Shown piece after piece: positions 32,384 through 43,842 of a stretch of 64,000 nt of DNA. Position numbers and translations under genes: made by a program. The notes under the pieces were generated by a model that saw only the letters and a list, made by a program, of their open reading frames with translations, was not told where the DNA came from and ran no database searches. The stretch's first letter is position 1. Every line of letters begins with the position of its first letter. The stretch is from Lepraria neglecta (lineage: Eukaryota; Ascomycota; Lecanoromycetes; Lecanorales; Stereocaulaceae), in NCBI GenBank assembly GCA_033220425.1, contig CM065651.1, positions 1,984,001-2,048,000 of the forward strand, written 5' to 3'.

Positions 32384-33484
32384 ATGGGGAACTTGGTGAG
32401 TGGGTTATGCTATTCGATCTTACCTCTTCCCTATCCCTGACAAGACATGGCCACGGTGTACTGACACCTTATCTACTTTAGGATTTACGTATCGCCAGTA
32501 AATATCGGCTGCAAAGGAGGATCGGTGGGGGCAGCTTCGGCGCAGTGTATATAGGTAACAGATGCGCGTCCTCATCGCTGCTTCATAAGACTGATCACGC
32601 GTAAGGAACCAACATCGATACGGGCGAAGATGCCGCCATCAAACTCGAACACGTGTCTATCGATCCCTCCTTACTGAAAGGTGAAGCCGACGTCTATCGA
32701 TCCCTCTCCGGTGGTGCCGGTATTCTATAAGTCCACGCCTATGAGACAGAATGCGAATATAACGCTATGGTGTTCGATCTCCTGGGGCCGAGTTTGGAAG
32801 ACCTTTTTAACTTCTGCCGCCGTAAGTTCTCTCTCAAGACCGTGTTGATGCTCGCCGAGCAGCTCATTGGTCGTCTCGAATATATCCACTCTAAGAGCGT
32901 CATCCATCGAGACATCAAGCCGGAGAACTTCTTGATGGGTGTGGGGAAGTATGGAAATCAGGTGTATGTGACGGATTTGGGCCTCGCTACGGAACGCCGT
33001 GATGCCCAGGTGAAGACCAATACCGGTCGTGCCCGGAATCTATATCTGATTGGCACGGCTCGTTTCGCCAGCATCAACGGCCATTTAGGTGTCGGTAAGC
33101 CTAACTTCCTCGCTTCTTGCTGCTCGAAGACTGATTACTATCCAAGTGCAACATCGCTGCGACGATTTGGAATCTCTCGGATATATACTTCTCTACTTCC
33201 TCTGGGGCTCTCTCCTATAGTAAGGTCTCAAGGCTACGGATCAGAAGCAAAAGGAGGAGTTGATCTTGAAGGAGAAGGAGATGATTGGTATAGGGGATCT
33301 GTACAAGGACCTTCCTGCGGAATTTGCGGCTTATTTCGACTATATCCGTTCTCTTGGCTTTAACGAGAACCCGGATTATTCCTATCTGCGTAAGATCTTC
33401 CGCAATCTTTTCGTACGCAAGGGCTTCGATTATGACTATGTGTTTGATTGGACAATCCTCGAATATCTGAAAACCACACAATGA
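32384..33484 (+). pseudogene. Casein kinase 1 homologue, full splice structure, three nonsense codons
   Basis: Four exons (32384-32395, 32482-32554, 32606-33094, 33147-33484) join in phase to 912 bp with good splice borders. The product follows the CK1 catalytic domain from IASKYRLQRRIGGGSFGAVY through [57 protein letters not shown] to PDYSYLRKIFRNLFV and YDYVFDWTI. Stops are TAA 32728-32730, TAG 33218-33220 and TAA 33221-33223. In CK1 the second site is SLPWQGLKA; here it reads SLL, stop, stop, GLKA, so Pro, Trp and Gln changed by CCA to CTA, TGG to TAG and CAA to TAA. The Mg-binding DFG is DLG. All inferred changes are C-to-T or G-to-A in CpA/TpG context. No regulatory tail follows. It is a retired paralogue of the Hrr25/CK1-delta type. 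Confidence 0.88.
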
Positions 33485-33564
33485 AGTTGCTAGAAATAGG
33501 TGGCCAAGATTCCTTTCAGGATTAGAATAAGGGCAAACGAGTACAATTTAAGTTCAAAGCTAAT

Positions 33565-34227
33565 TTAAGCTGGCGGGACATCGAAAAACTTTGAACCGAC
33601 CTTACTCTCTACGTTGTCCCCTTCAAGGCCCTCCTCACTCTCTACGCTATCTTCTTCGGGTCTATCCTCATTTTCCTCATCCTTACTATCCTCGTGATAT
33701 TCTGTACTCCCGCACTCATTTTCATTACTTTCCACAAAGCTATCCCTCTTACAACTTTCGTCCCAGCTGATATTACTATTAATAGTACCAACTTCGGTAT
33801 CGGTATCGTTCATCTCTTCATCACCTCGTCATTCTCGACCCTTATAAATATTTTTATAACATCCATTTTTTAACACCCGTTCGATCTCAGCCTGTAGAAT
33901 CTTCTTGCATATATTTTGATATATTATCGATGTCTCTTTTCCTACTATATCTAATACTACTTTGGACCAATCAATTTGGCCAAGAATAGATTGGTATGCC
34001 TTCATCATCTCCGCTGAAGAAAAGTTATAGTATATATTGGTAGGTGAGTATCTGATCGCGCATAGTAATATAGCGATTCGGCGTCTCTTTATATTCATTT
34101 GCTTCGATTCGCTGAACGGTATAGACTCTGTTAAGGTAGGGTAAGGAGTATGTAGAAAGACCTTGTTTGCCGAAGAGAGCATTAGCGGCTCTAAGTGTAA
34201 AACCTTTGCTCTCCTTTTTATAATCAT
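33565..34227 (-). pseudogene. Unrecognised acidic protein relic, possibly Myb/SANT-like
   Basis: One frame from 34227 to 33565 (221 codons) is broken by a single TGA at 33829-33831. The first part is basic and contains IAILLCAIRYSPTN and AYQSILGQIDWSKVVLDIVG, loosely like the short Myb/SANT-type domains of fungal proteins (a tryptophan in IDW, then a helix). The part after the stop is strongly acidic (Asp/Glu/Ser). CGA to TGA would restore the frame. Base composition is AT-rich, as in the neighbouring RIP-damaged tract. The Myb-like reading is tentative. Confidence 0.4.
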
Positions 34228-35049
34228 TGTAGTTACTGTCTTCTAGATATCTCCGAAGCTTATTTTGGCTCTCTCAAAAGGTCTATTTCTGGCTCCTTTT
34301 TTGGCTCAGTATTTATGGCTCTAAGTCTAGCCCCTTGGCTCCAATTCAGACCTCGAATAAGCTCAAAGATTGTATAGGCTTGATTTTGCACAAAGCTCAG
34401 AAATACTTTCCGGGGGTCGGTGTGTCGTTGATACCCTGAATCTTGTCGATCTTGTTCTCAGCCTAAAGTACAATAGCGTATGGAATAAGAGGACTTTATG
34501 TTTAGAAGGCGGACAAGGTGGCGTATCCACAATGATGGGCCGCACCCTATTGGAACCAACAGCACCCAGAATTGGCTGCAACCTACCATCCAGAATTACC
34601 GCATCCTAGGCTCACTCTGCAGCACCCATAACCGACGGCGTGTACAACTAGCCTCTTGCAACTTAGAAATATCTCAAGGACTGGTCATGCAATGCCTTAC
34701 TGCTAGGCTAACCGTACGAAACTTCTGGATAACGGTGCTGGGATCTGAGCATTGAGTAGGGCCCGTTTGCGGACTGTGTCATTATATATTTGACTGTCCC
34801 ATCGCATCGATATGACGTGGTTATTAAGACGTTCTTTACTCTATTTTTAATAAGAGAGAAGTATAAGGAGGTCACTACTAGGTAGTAAATAAAGCGATGG
34901 CTATCAATATATTCAATCGAAGTTCTATCTAGAGCCAGAAGCAGAACATATCTTTTCATCGGTTATGATGAACTAGTAATTTCTAATATCGATATCATTC
35001 GTTCTATAGGAGTCCATCCCTCAAGTCTCCGAAGCTATATTATGTGACA
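34228..35049. other. AT-rich intergenic, nothing recognised
   Basis: No ORF over about 85 codons and no family features. Probably RIP-eroded. Confidence 0.45.
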
Positions 35050-36084
35050 TTACTTGCGGATACGGTGTCGCGGCGGGTGATGACGGTGCCGAAGTCTTGG
35101 AGCTAACGGCAGCAGGAGGCGTCGTTTTATATCATTAAGTCGCCCACTATATAGTAAATTGTCTCGTTTAGGTTGCCTTGAGGGTGCTTTATATAAAGAG
35201 CCGATGCAATAGGAAACTAATTTACTCTTGAGGTTGCTTCCATTGGCTTCGTTGTCATTTGGATACGTGTAGGTAGTCCCTGCACAGGCTGCGAAAAAGG
35301 GCGGAGCGGGTCCATTGGCAATCTTCTGGGTAGGGTTCAGGCAGATAGGACCGTCGATTTGATTGTTACATAGAATACCGGGTTACTTGAATAGGTCAAT
35401 GTTGTAACCGGACACTGCGGTACCTTCGGAGGAGCACGTTATAGGCACAGAATAGCCATCCATATAGCTAATATCGATATTAGGTGGACCCGTATAGCTG
35501 CCTTTAACCTTGCTGCCGTCGGGGTTGAGATTCGGGCCCATATATATCCTTCCGGCCCATCTAGTTGGGAAAGCATACTGGGTAAAAGTATTATCAGGGA
35601 GTGTAGTAGCTGAAGGATTACCTACTGGAGACGGGCCGCCAGTATTTAAAGCAAAAGAGAGCCACAAAGGATTGCCGTACGTGTTGGTTATCGCGATTAT
35701 CATATAATCGTCTGCGCGATCCGTAGTAGCAATACTCTCGGCTTCTGGAGTACTTGTAGTCGAAGTAGCTGGGACGGAAACCGTGTTCCTGACAGTAACT
35801 ATAATAGTAGAAACGGTAGTACTCTTAGCTTCCGGAGTACTCGTGGTTGAAGTAGCCTCCAGAGCTAGAACGAAAAACAAGTGTCTGATAGTAACCGTAA
35901 TAGTAGGAACGGCAGTACTTCTAGTCTCTGAACTACTTGTGGTCGAAGTAGTCTTTAGAGCTGAGACGGAAATCGTGTTCCTAAGACTAATAGTCCCAGC
36001 AGAAACCGGTGGGCAGTCGAATGGGCTTACAGCTACCAGAGCCGCGAGTATCAAAACCGCGATCATCTGATAGGAAGTTTTCAT
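35050..36084 (-). pseudogene. Secreted thaumatin-like protein with a nonsense codon
   Basis: From ATG 36082-36084 a signal peptide (hydrophobic IAVLILAALVAVS) is followed by three imperfect Ser/Thr-rich repeats of about 30 residues (TISLRNT..., TITVTIR..., TIIVTVRNT...). The C-terminal domain reads FTQYAFPTRWAGRIYMGPNL, VKGSYTGPPNIDISYMDGYS, VPITCSS and YNIDLFK, the thaumatin-like pattern (WAGRI, DxSxxDGY(S/N)VP). TAA at 35383-35385 stops it at 233 codons, but the same frame goes on with GPICLNPTQKIANGPAPPFF, AACAGTTYTYPNDNEAN, also thaumatin-like, to TAA 35050-35052. CAA to TAA explains the stop. One Cys usual before NIDLF is Tyr, again a G-to-A-type change. Family members are secreted glucan-binding or glucanase proteins; this copy would be truncated. 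Confidence 0.8.
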
Positions 36085-37886
36085 TCTGGTTCAAATTATC
36101 CAGAGAGTAACTTATCTTAGAAAAATCTGGGGCTTCCGTTCTCCTTTATAGTTTATAACGGATGTCACTTTTTAGGTTGCTTATAAGAGCATCCGTATAG
36201 GGAGTGTCGTGATATCATTCTTTCTTGGTTTAGAACGGGACCTCGGAATTAGCCTTAGGATATGAGCACCATCTTTCGCCTCGCCGAGCTGCGCTATTAT
36301 TGGCCGCTGCCAGCCAGAAAAGGCACTCAGCAACATCCAATTATAAACACTACTAGATGGTACTATATCTTTGACCTGGCATTAGAAACCAAATTTCATA
36401 TTCAGAAATTGAAAACCTGTTGGCACTTTGTCTGTCCAGCCCATATTCTGGTCATTATACCCGCAAGAGTCTATAACGATGTCTAGATCATAGACTCATT
36501 CGCTCTTTTACTGTTTCAGTCCCATACACACATATAAGCTATTTGAATCATATTGTAGAGGCTGGACGCTTACCAATAACTTCAGGCTGCTTATCCTTTT
36601 GGTGTCCATGCATCCTCTACGGCAAAATCCAAGAGCGCAGAGCAGGGAACCCAGATCCCTCCATATATAATGGCAGTGTAAAACCCCCTCCCTGAAATCT
36701 ACACTCATTTGAGCTGTATCCTCCCTAATTCTTTCCCATCTAGTGCGCCAGTTATTATACTCTTATTTGCTGCACTCGCCGCAGCATACGCCACCAATAT
36801 GGTATCGATGGTAACGCATGCACTGATTGCCTTGCCTCCTAGTACTATACTTGCTATATATTAGTACAGGAGGCGAAGGAGGTGAAGGAGCGCTCCCCGG
36901 GTAACAAACAGGGGTATACCAGTCAGCCGAAAATGAACTATGCGCCTTAGTAGAATGTACAGGGGTGCTTTTGCCTGGAGTATTAGTAGCGGCGATCTTA
37001 AGGAAGCGCGACCGAGCTTGGCCTTCTTTTATCTGCACTTTTCGTGAAGTTATAATACAACCATAGATGTAAGTAGTTATTAAGCTTAAAGGAATGTCGG
37101 TAAATATCGACATATGATACTCATAAGGGGAGACTTTATCTTTAAATCGAAGCCCTTTGAGGAGTCTTTGACTTATCACCGAAGATTCTGGCCAATGGGC
37201 CGGTGTCTCGGATGTATTCTATGAATTGCGCAATGGTTCGGTTTCAGGGGCAGAGCCTTTTGGCTTCCAGTCGCAGTTTTTGCAGCAACAAAGCTCAACA
37301 CCCAATTAATACAACTGTTTAAAACTTCACATTACGTAGAAATTTTATGATCATCCTGAATCATAACCTCAAGTACTTTTTATTTAATTTGGTGTGTGTG
37401 TGTGTGATTGATGTTCGTTGATTTTGCCAAGTCTGCGAGCCCTTGCTTCCGCCATTCATGGGATAGCTCTCAGTCATACGTTACCTAGTACTTACGAAAA
37501 GGAGGTAGAGATTCCTGCAAGTCATCTTGTGCGTTAGCGATAGGAAATCGATTCAAGGGGTGATGAAATTTGGACGTTTTATGAGACTTATTGAGTTGAT
37601 CGATTATCTAAGAAGCTCAGTGCATGCAAGTGTTTTAGTTATGCCTGAGACGGCTGACTAAGCTAATTTCCAAGGGCTGGAAGAATGACCTATAGTACCA
37701 GCTTCGTATTCAAAAAGGGTTAGATTTGACGCGAGACTATTCAACTTGCCACTCTGCGCACGCTTGAGACGGCCTCTCGTCCAGACGTTGCATTTTGCCA
37801 TAAATGACTCTTACCATTTTTGAGTCCCGCCGAGCCACTAATATAACACTTTGTGCGTGAACGCTAAAAGGTTCAACCACTTTGAC
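36085..37886. other. AT-rich gene-poor stretch
   Basis: A minus-strand ORF at 36763-37179 (138 codons) has a Cys-rich end (CMRYHRYHIGGVCCGEC) but no known family. A (GT)n microsatellite sits at 37392-37406. The frame of the DUF3723-like gene ends at TAA 37887; the GGTAAGT there could also be a splice donor, so a further exon may lie in this stretch. Confidence 0.35.
37392..37406. repeat. (GT)7 microsatellite
   Basis: Fifteen bases of alternating G and T, seen directly. Short and of no clear meaning. Confidence 0.9.
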
Positions 37887-39905
37887 TTACCTCGTCTTCT
37901 GTCCTTGTCTATGTCCTTCCACGTTTTCAAAATGAAAATTATCTAAATAATAAAGATCCTTCTCTAGTCGGGGAAGCCTTTCTTTTATCTCATTGTACAT
38001 TATACTATAAAATCGAAACCTATCCTCGGATACCTCTTCCAGTATCAGCAGCGTGGTCGAGTCTTGCTAATAGTCAAGGAGCATCTAGACTGCTTCGTCG
38101 CGCGTGATGATCGAGTCTAGCTGATGGTTAAGGAGCATCTGATCTACTTGGTCGCGTATAATGATCTCGTCCTCTTCGAATAACAATCGATCTATAGGCC
38201 TCGATAAACTAAAATAATCTATTTCGTTAAAGTAATGTTGAGTCTCTACAAGCGGAAGTTCTAGAGATAGAGGGCTTAAGCGATTCCTTAAAGGCCTATT
38301 AGAAGCCGGGGGGAGCGCTAAGGGAGGTACTTATAATTATAAAGGATCTCCGTCATAAGACTAAAGGGTATTAACCATTAGTAAAGGTCGAGGCTTAGGC
38401 AAATTCCGAGACCTTAGGTTACTAGGACTCTCAGGCGCGCCAAAGAAGCTATAGAATATATCCCTCTTTACAGTAAAAGATCGGATATATTCTTAATAAT
38501 TTTGAGGGACTCGATCAATCTGTACTAAGAACAGTACCGGTTAGTCTTCTCTGAACGGGGTATAGAAGGGTACACCGCAGCGGAACGCGATATCCGGCCC
38601 GCAATTAACGCCAACCTCGTCTTCCAGGTATTCTAGTTCCTCTATTTCCTAATCTTGCCTACGAAGGGTCTTAAGGAGACCAACTATCTGTTAAAGTTCG
38701 TTTTACATACTTCCCGTATAAAGCTAGTATAGCCACACTTACTATAGGAACGCCTTAACCATCTTGTAGTCCGCTTCGTCGTTATTAGTATAGGTTCGGT
38801 CAATACCAGTATAGCCACAATCTAATACCAATTATATAAATCCATACCACCAGATGAGTTCTATAGCTGGTCTAGGTGGTTTCGGTTGTCCTGGGTCTTT
38901 CCGTAAAGGTTGACCCGTTATCTCTAGGAAATGCCGTATGCCATATAACCATTATTGGCGATAGGCATTACGATAGGCATCATCGCTCAATACCTCTGTC
39001 TATAGTATAAAGGTCGTTTCTGCCGTCTAAAGCGACCATGATTTCTTCTTATTATATATCTATTCAAACTCCTGCAAGATAGTAGTCTTACAAGCGCTCG
39101 GGAGTAGCGTCTTTATAATCCTAGCGCAGGGCTTAAGCAGCTTTATATCTTTAAGAAAGGTGTGAATAGAAGGTATAATATAGTCGATCTCAGCGATCCC
39201 AGTCCATATAGACTATCGGGGTCTATCCAGGCAGGAGAAGATATCTTTCCACTGCGACCGAATCAAGTCCCTATCTCCCCTATACTTCGGGTACCGACCC
39301 TGCAGTACATCCACAGTCTTTACGTCTAATATCTTTCGCAAACGTTTACGCCCCCTTATAATTCTATCCCAAGCTTCTCTAATCCTGGTTATATATCTCG
39401 TCATTTCCTCGGAAGTATATTTAGTACGTTGCTGGCGGCTAGGAGGTCCTCGCACTTACCTCGGGGTATCGTATTACTAGAATTCGATAGAGTATTCCGG
39501 CAAGAAAAGCGGGCTACAGGCCGGGAAATAGGAGTAACTTATTAAAGGCTGTAAGAAGATGGTATATCTAGGGATCTTTTTCTGCCCTCGTCTCTAACGA
39601 ATAAACGTCCCGTCTCTTAGTGGTCGACAATTTCGATAGCTATCTTTTCTTAGCTACTATATTGTCCGCTAAAGCAGCGCACCGAGAATATTAATAGATC
39701 TCCCCATCGTAGAAATTACTCGAATTAGAATATTCCTTACAGAGCTCGTCGACCTCAGCTTCGCCCAGAACTATAATATATTAGCTGAGCGTAGCCGTCT
39801 AGGACGGAACACTCACCGTCCGCATAGAGATCCACAGTCCACTACTTATCGTCCGGATGGAGGAACTTCTTCGCCGCTTCAATACGGTGTCTACCGCAAA
39901 AGTAT
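37887..39905 (-). pseudogene. DUF3723-like gene, RIP-damaged and 5'-truncated
   Basis: Read down the minus strand from 39905, the sequence gives GRHRIEAAKKFLHPDDK, stop, WTVDLYADGE; then DRIIRGRKRLRKILDV with VDVLQGRYPKY; then IDYIIPSIHTFLKDIKLLKP with CARIIKTLLP; then AYRQ, stop, WLYGIRHFLEITG and LRKDPGQPKPPRP; then IEELEYLEDEVGVNCGPDIA with FRCGVPFYTPF. This is the block order I know for fungal DUF3723 proteins. The part from about 38700 to 37887 is a single frame with nine stops (five TAA, four TAG, no TGA), so every one can come from CAA or CAG. The region between 39455 and 39850 is more decayed. The gene starts abruptly at 39905, beside unrelated sequence. No known enzymatic role; the family often travels with Starship giant transposons. 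Confidence 0.68.
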
Positions 39906-40323
39906 ATTAAGCTCCGGCTTGGCCTCACCAACTCTGGCTCGCTGCTTGGTGTGATTCCCCCTACAACCTGACAGTCTAACAGAGCCCCAATCATTGCCAT
40001 TGAAGCTTAACTTGCAGTTACGAATTGTCTCAAATGATGCACTTCTACAATTTTGTATGCAAATATTTCTCATAACAACCCATCGTGGCGCTGTTATTGC
40101 ATGGTAAAGTTCCCCAGCGCATGTCTTTATAGGCGGGCTAGCACGGGCAAATTGGCCGGCGGTTATTTTCCACCGCCGCGAGCGGATCAACTGGTGGATG
40201 GATGACTCCTTGTCAAGGTATTGAAACCTAAGCTCTAGAGTCTAAGGTAGACAGTCTGCGGAAAAAGGACGTACAAGTATGTGGCATGCCCCTGCTAGTT
40301 GCCTCACGTCGTAAAGCAAACCA
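39906..40323. other. Intergenic between DUF3723-like and NLR relics
   Basis: A 99-codon minus ORF at 39891-40190 crosses the truncation point and has no family features. The change from AT-rich, stop-rich sequence to average composition occurs near 39905. Confidence 0.4.
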
Positions 40324-43300
40324 TCACTCTCTCTGCGATGGCAGGCTCTCAAACTCAGCGACCTCTCTATAATGAGGAAACACAAATGTGCTGTTGTACC
40401 TCAGCTGACAAGCTCCAAAGTCTCGGCGTCGAGCCAGTCCCCCGGTATGAAGAAGTGTTCTCAAGCCAGCGGGGTCGTTGCCCATGTCAGAGCACCACGT
40501 ACATACCCACGAATCGTGATCGAGATAGATCAAACTTCGTTCCAACAAGCTTACAAGTTTGCGAATATTCGATGATATGCCGGCGGGGATTGGCAGCGTG
40601 GAGGCTGAGTCTGGGGGTTGGGGGCTGGCTAGTCCATTAGAGAAAGCGAAGAGGTTTTGATGATGGAGACATTTGAGTCTGTGAGAGCGCGTTTGAGTAG
40701 TGTGCAAAACGATGTGGTCCGGATCGAATGAAAAGAAAAGTTCCACAGACGAGGTGACTTCCATACGGCTGAGGCCCGCGGGAGAAGACCTTCTCCGCAG
40801 AAGTTGGTTCCTATCGTGATCGTCTAATACATTTAGCATCGCCATAGCATTGGAGGAATCTCGTGGTTTGACGATCTCGGAACGATTCCAGGTATGAATG
40901 GTCGCACTTTCGACGTAGAAATGGAAGCACTGGTTGTTATCCTTTGGGTTGTTCGTAAGCATCCATTCGACCCTTTCCTTGGAGCCTCCGAACTCCCTTA
41001 CACAAAGGCCTGAGTCTAATTCCCAGAGTCTACATTTCGAGGCACCATCTATGATTAGACGCTTGGAGTCGGGACTGAATAGGAACTGATGCACACCGTC
41101 TATTGTCTTGATCTCACGCATTGGCTTAGCCCGTAACTGAACTGGACATGAGTCGCTCCTGGAGACATGAAAGACACCTACGCGGCCGCCAGGTTCGGAG
41201 CAAGCGACTAAGTTGCCATCTTGACTGAAATGGGCTAGATCAATTCCAGAAAAGGATGTTATGGTCTGGACGGTGGCATATGTTGATGGTCTTATAGGGG
41301 GGATTGCTAAGGGAGGAAAAAGTGGGCGGAGGGCCCCTATTTACTTGCATTTGCCAATCTCGGCAGACCTCCATTCTCTATTGCTAAGAAGCGGGGCGAC
41401 CTATAGATCTCTGTTTAGTTACATTTGAGGTCACATAGCTGTATGATGCCAGCATCATGGTCTGCACAATAAAGCTTTACACTCGTAGGAGAGTAAAAGG
41501 CGGTGACGGGATCAGCAGTCTCGGCGTATGCCTCCGAGCCAAAAGCAAATTGCGAGGCACTCCCGGCTTCGCTCTCCCTTTCACTGGCACGCTCTTCTGT
41601 CTCGGTGAGCCATATGAGGACGTTAGGTTCCCAGACGTTGCATTGGATTTCGTTGAGGTCATAGATACAGCGGAAATTTGGGCTGGAATAGATATCGGTG
41701 ATACCATTGTCGCAGGATAGTTGATAGACGGGAGCGAAGTGCTGATCATTTCATATCTTGATAACGCTGCCAGTGTCGCTAGTCGCGAAGAAAGTTGCAT
41801 CGTTGCCAATGTCAATCTCCGATGCCCGTGCTCGAGATTCTTGTGTATCCTCCTTGTAGAAATTCCATTGAAAAGCGGAGCCGTCATTGTAGAGACTAAG
41901 GATCTCACCGCTATTCGCATGCCATCGTACACAATCAACGCCTATCCATGTATTACTATTATGCTCTCGGCTTCCAGCGTCGCGTCTAAGCGTCGAAATC
42001 GATCGTTATTCTAAGAAACTCCATACCGATAATGGATACCCTCGGTAAGCAACTGCGACTAGGGATGCATCTTGGTTGAAGTCCATGTATCTTGGAGTGT
42101 TCGTACCCGTTCCAGATAAAGGATTTTCCGAACTCAGTAATTTATTATCAAGAATCTGGCATCCTTGTCTGGGCTCCGTAAGGTCGAGCTTTCTGATCGA
42201 TTTGTCGTCGCCTCCGAGAAGAAGGTTCATGTCTTTGTTCGTGAATGCAAATGCATTCAGGGCTCTGCAGTCCTTTGGATCCTTTATCATGTGCTTCTGT
42301 TGTCCTTCCGGGGTGCATCATAGTTTGGTAGGCTGGTAGCCCAAAGAGATCCTTGTCTCACCGCTGGCGAAACGATATCTCTCGCTCGGCTAGTCGAATC
42401 TTCCTCGAATTGAAGGTGTCATGGGAGCAATAACTCCAAAAATCATGGAAACGTAGAGGTAACCGTCATCATGTTGTATTGGAAGCGGTTGTAGCCTGGC
42501 GCCTATTGGCATCTTCCCCCCGCAATCGATCCAGGAAGGGTTGGTGAGCCCGTCACAGTCTTCATGCTACTCCGCCTTCTCGTACTACAGATGTAAGGCA
42601 GAATCCTTCAAGGAGAATGGTTGTATGAGCTTGTGGATGACACTAGTCCGTTGCCTCAAGCTCGGTACGAAATTGGCAAAGACTTTCCGACAGACCAGCA
42701 GCAACAGCTCAAGTAGCTTCAGATCTTGGATTCGGTACTTCGAACGGGGTTGTGTTTGCGTGTAGGCTGCCTTTGCATTTCACGAAAGTGCCAAGTCTGA
42801 AGTGGCTCGGAGAAGCACACTGAGTTGATCACGTGTTCGATGGTAGAGACCAAGTTGGGATCGCAAGGCTTGTTGGAGACTTCGGCGAGCAGCGTGGAGA
42901 GTAAGATTGTAGCATTTCAAGATGGCAGACCCTAGCAGAGACGGTAGTGTCAGCGAGTTTCCCCATTTGTAGAAAATAGTAGGAGCTTTGATAGTACCTA
43001 TCCGTTTCAATTCCGCCCTCAGAGCCAGACCAGAAGTGGCAGCCAGTGACCCGGCGGACAGCTGTTGAAGGGCCCTAGTAGCGTTGATCGAGGGCTCTCG
43101 CGCAGAGGTACTGTGAGGGGACTTATGGATATTCTGGAGGGTCATAGCCACGTGTAAAGGGCCATGGAGGGAGGCGAAATGCCCCTATACCTCGCCAATA
43201 GTAAGACCAGAAGAGGTCTGACTCCAAGGCCTGAGAGAACTCAGCTAAGGTTATAACACGCTGGGAGCAAGCCACCCAAGTCGGAACACAGTTCACCAGA

Positions 43301-43735
43301 TCTCTGTCGCTCTTCCTCAAACCACGGGCTATGCTCGTAACCTGGTGCCATCCCCGTCCGGATCCTGTTTAGTGCCTGCTCGATTGCCCCTTCTGTACAA
43401 CGGATTGCTTTCATGGCCAGATTTGCCCCAAGGAAGTTGGCCGAAGCTCTTTGTCTGGTGTCCTCAAATACTTACTGCTTGAATAGCTCGTCGACAGTGT
43501 AGCTCTTTGCAAACAACAGTGGTAATGTCACTCTCGTGAGCCCTTGCCGAATGGGCTTGGAAGTCATTCGGATTGTCTGGGGGCTCGAAGGGCGAAGGAA
43601 AACGGTGGGTGCATCGGCCTAGCAGGAGAAGGTGGATAGGGACTCTGGCCTTTGAAATACCACACAAGATGTGTAGCCCAGTCAGGAAAGAGTGAGCTTC
43701 ATCCAACGCATCAATGGTCTATTCGCGACTATCTG
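40324..43735 (-). pseudogene. NACHT-WD40 STAND receptor relic (3' part)
   Basis: The sequence starts at Walker B: a TAG, then TIDALDEAHSFLTGLHILC and HLLLLGR. Next is RKSDRDLVNCVPTWVACSQR, VITLAEFSQALE, a block that follows NACHT in many fungal NLRs, then decayed sequence (about 43150-42300). The WD40 part covers 42290-40324: FAFTNKDMNLLLGGDDKSIR, RWHANSGEILSLYNDGSAFQ, SPTSVKLYCADHDAGIIQLC, FSQDGNLVACSEPGGRVGVF, FLFSPDSKRLIIDGASKCRL and the terminal HDSWVCTW stretch, which are the FSPDG...GS...W type blades in divergent, not near-identical, form. Several frame changes and stops (for example TAG at about 43717, TGA at about 41749) break it. Walker A is absent. The hydrolase relic at 44906-45996 on the same strand is probably the N-terminal half of the same gene. 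Confidence 0.75.
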
Positions 43736-43842
43736 ACATTACTCTAATATTGAGTAAAATCGTATGGCCGGAAAAGCAGATAAATCTGTCCACTTTGATC
43801 ATGAAACTCCCCGGGGCCAAACGCAGGCTCCAAAGCATCCTG

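Noticed and set aside
33565-34227. A DUF3435 (Starship captain) reading of this AT-rich ORF
   Set aside because: It is far too short and lacks tyrosine-recombinase motifs; at most it is a Myb/SANT-like relic.
41477-41938. A 153-codon minus ORF as a separate gene
   Set aside because: It is the wrong frame of the WD40 part of the NLR relic; the alternative frame has WD40-like sequence with a single TGA.
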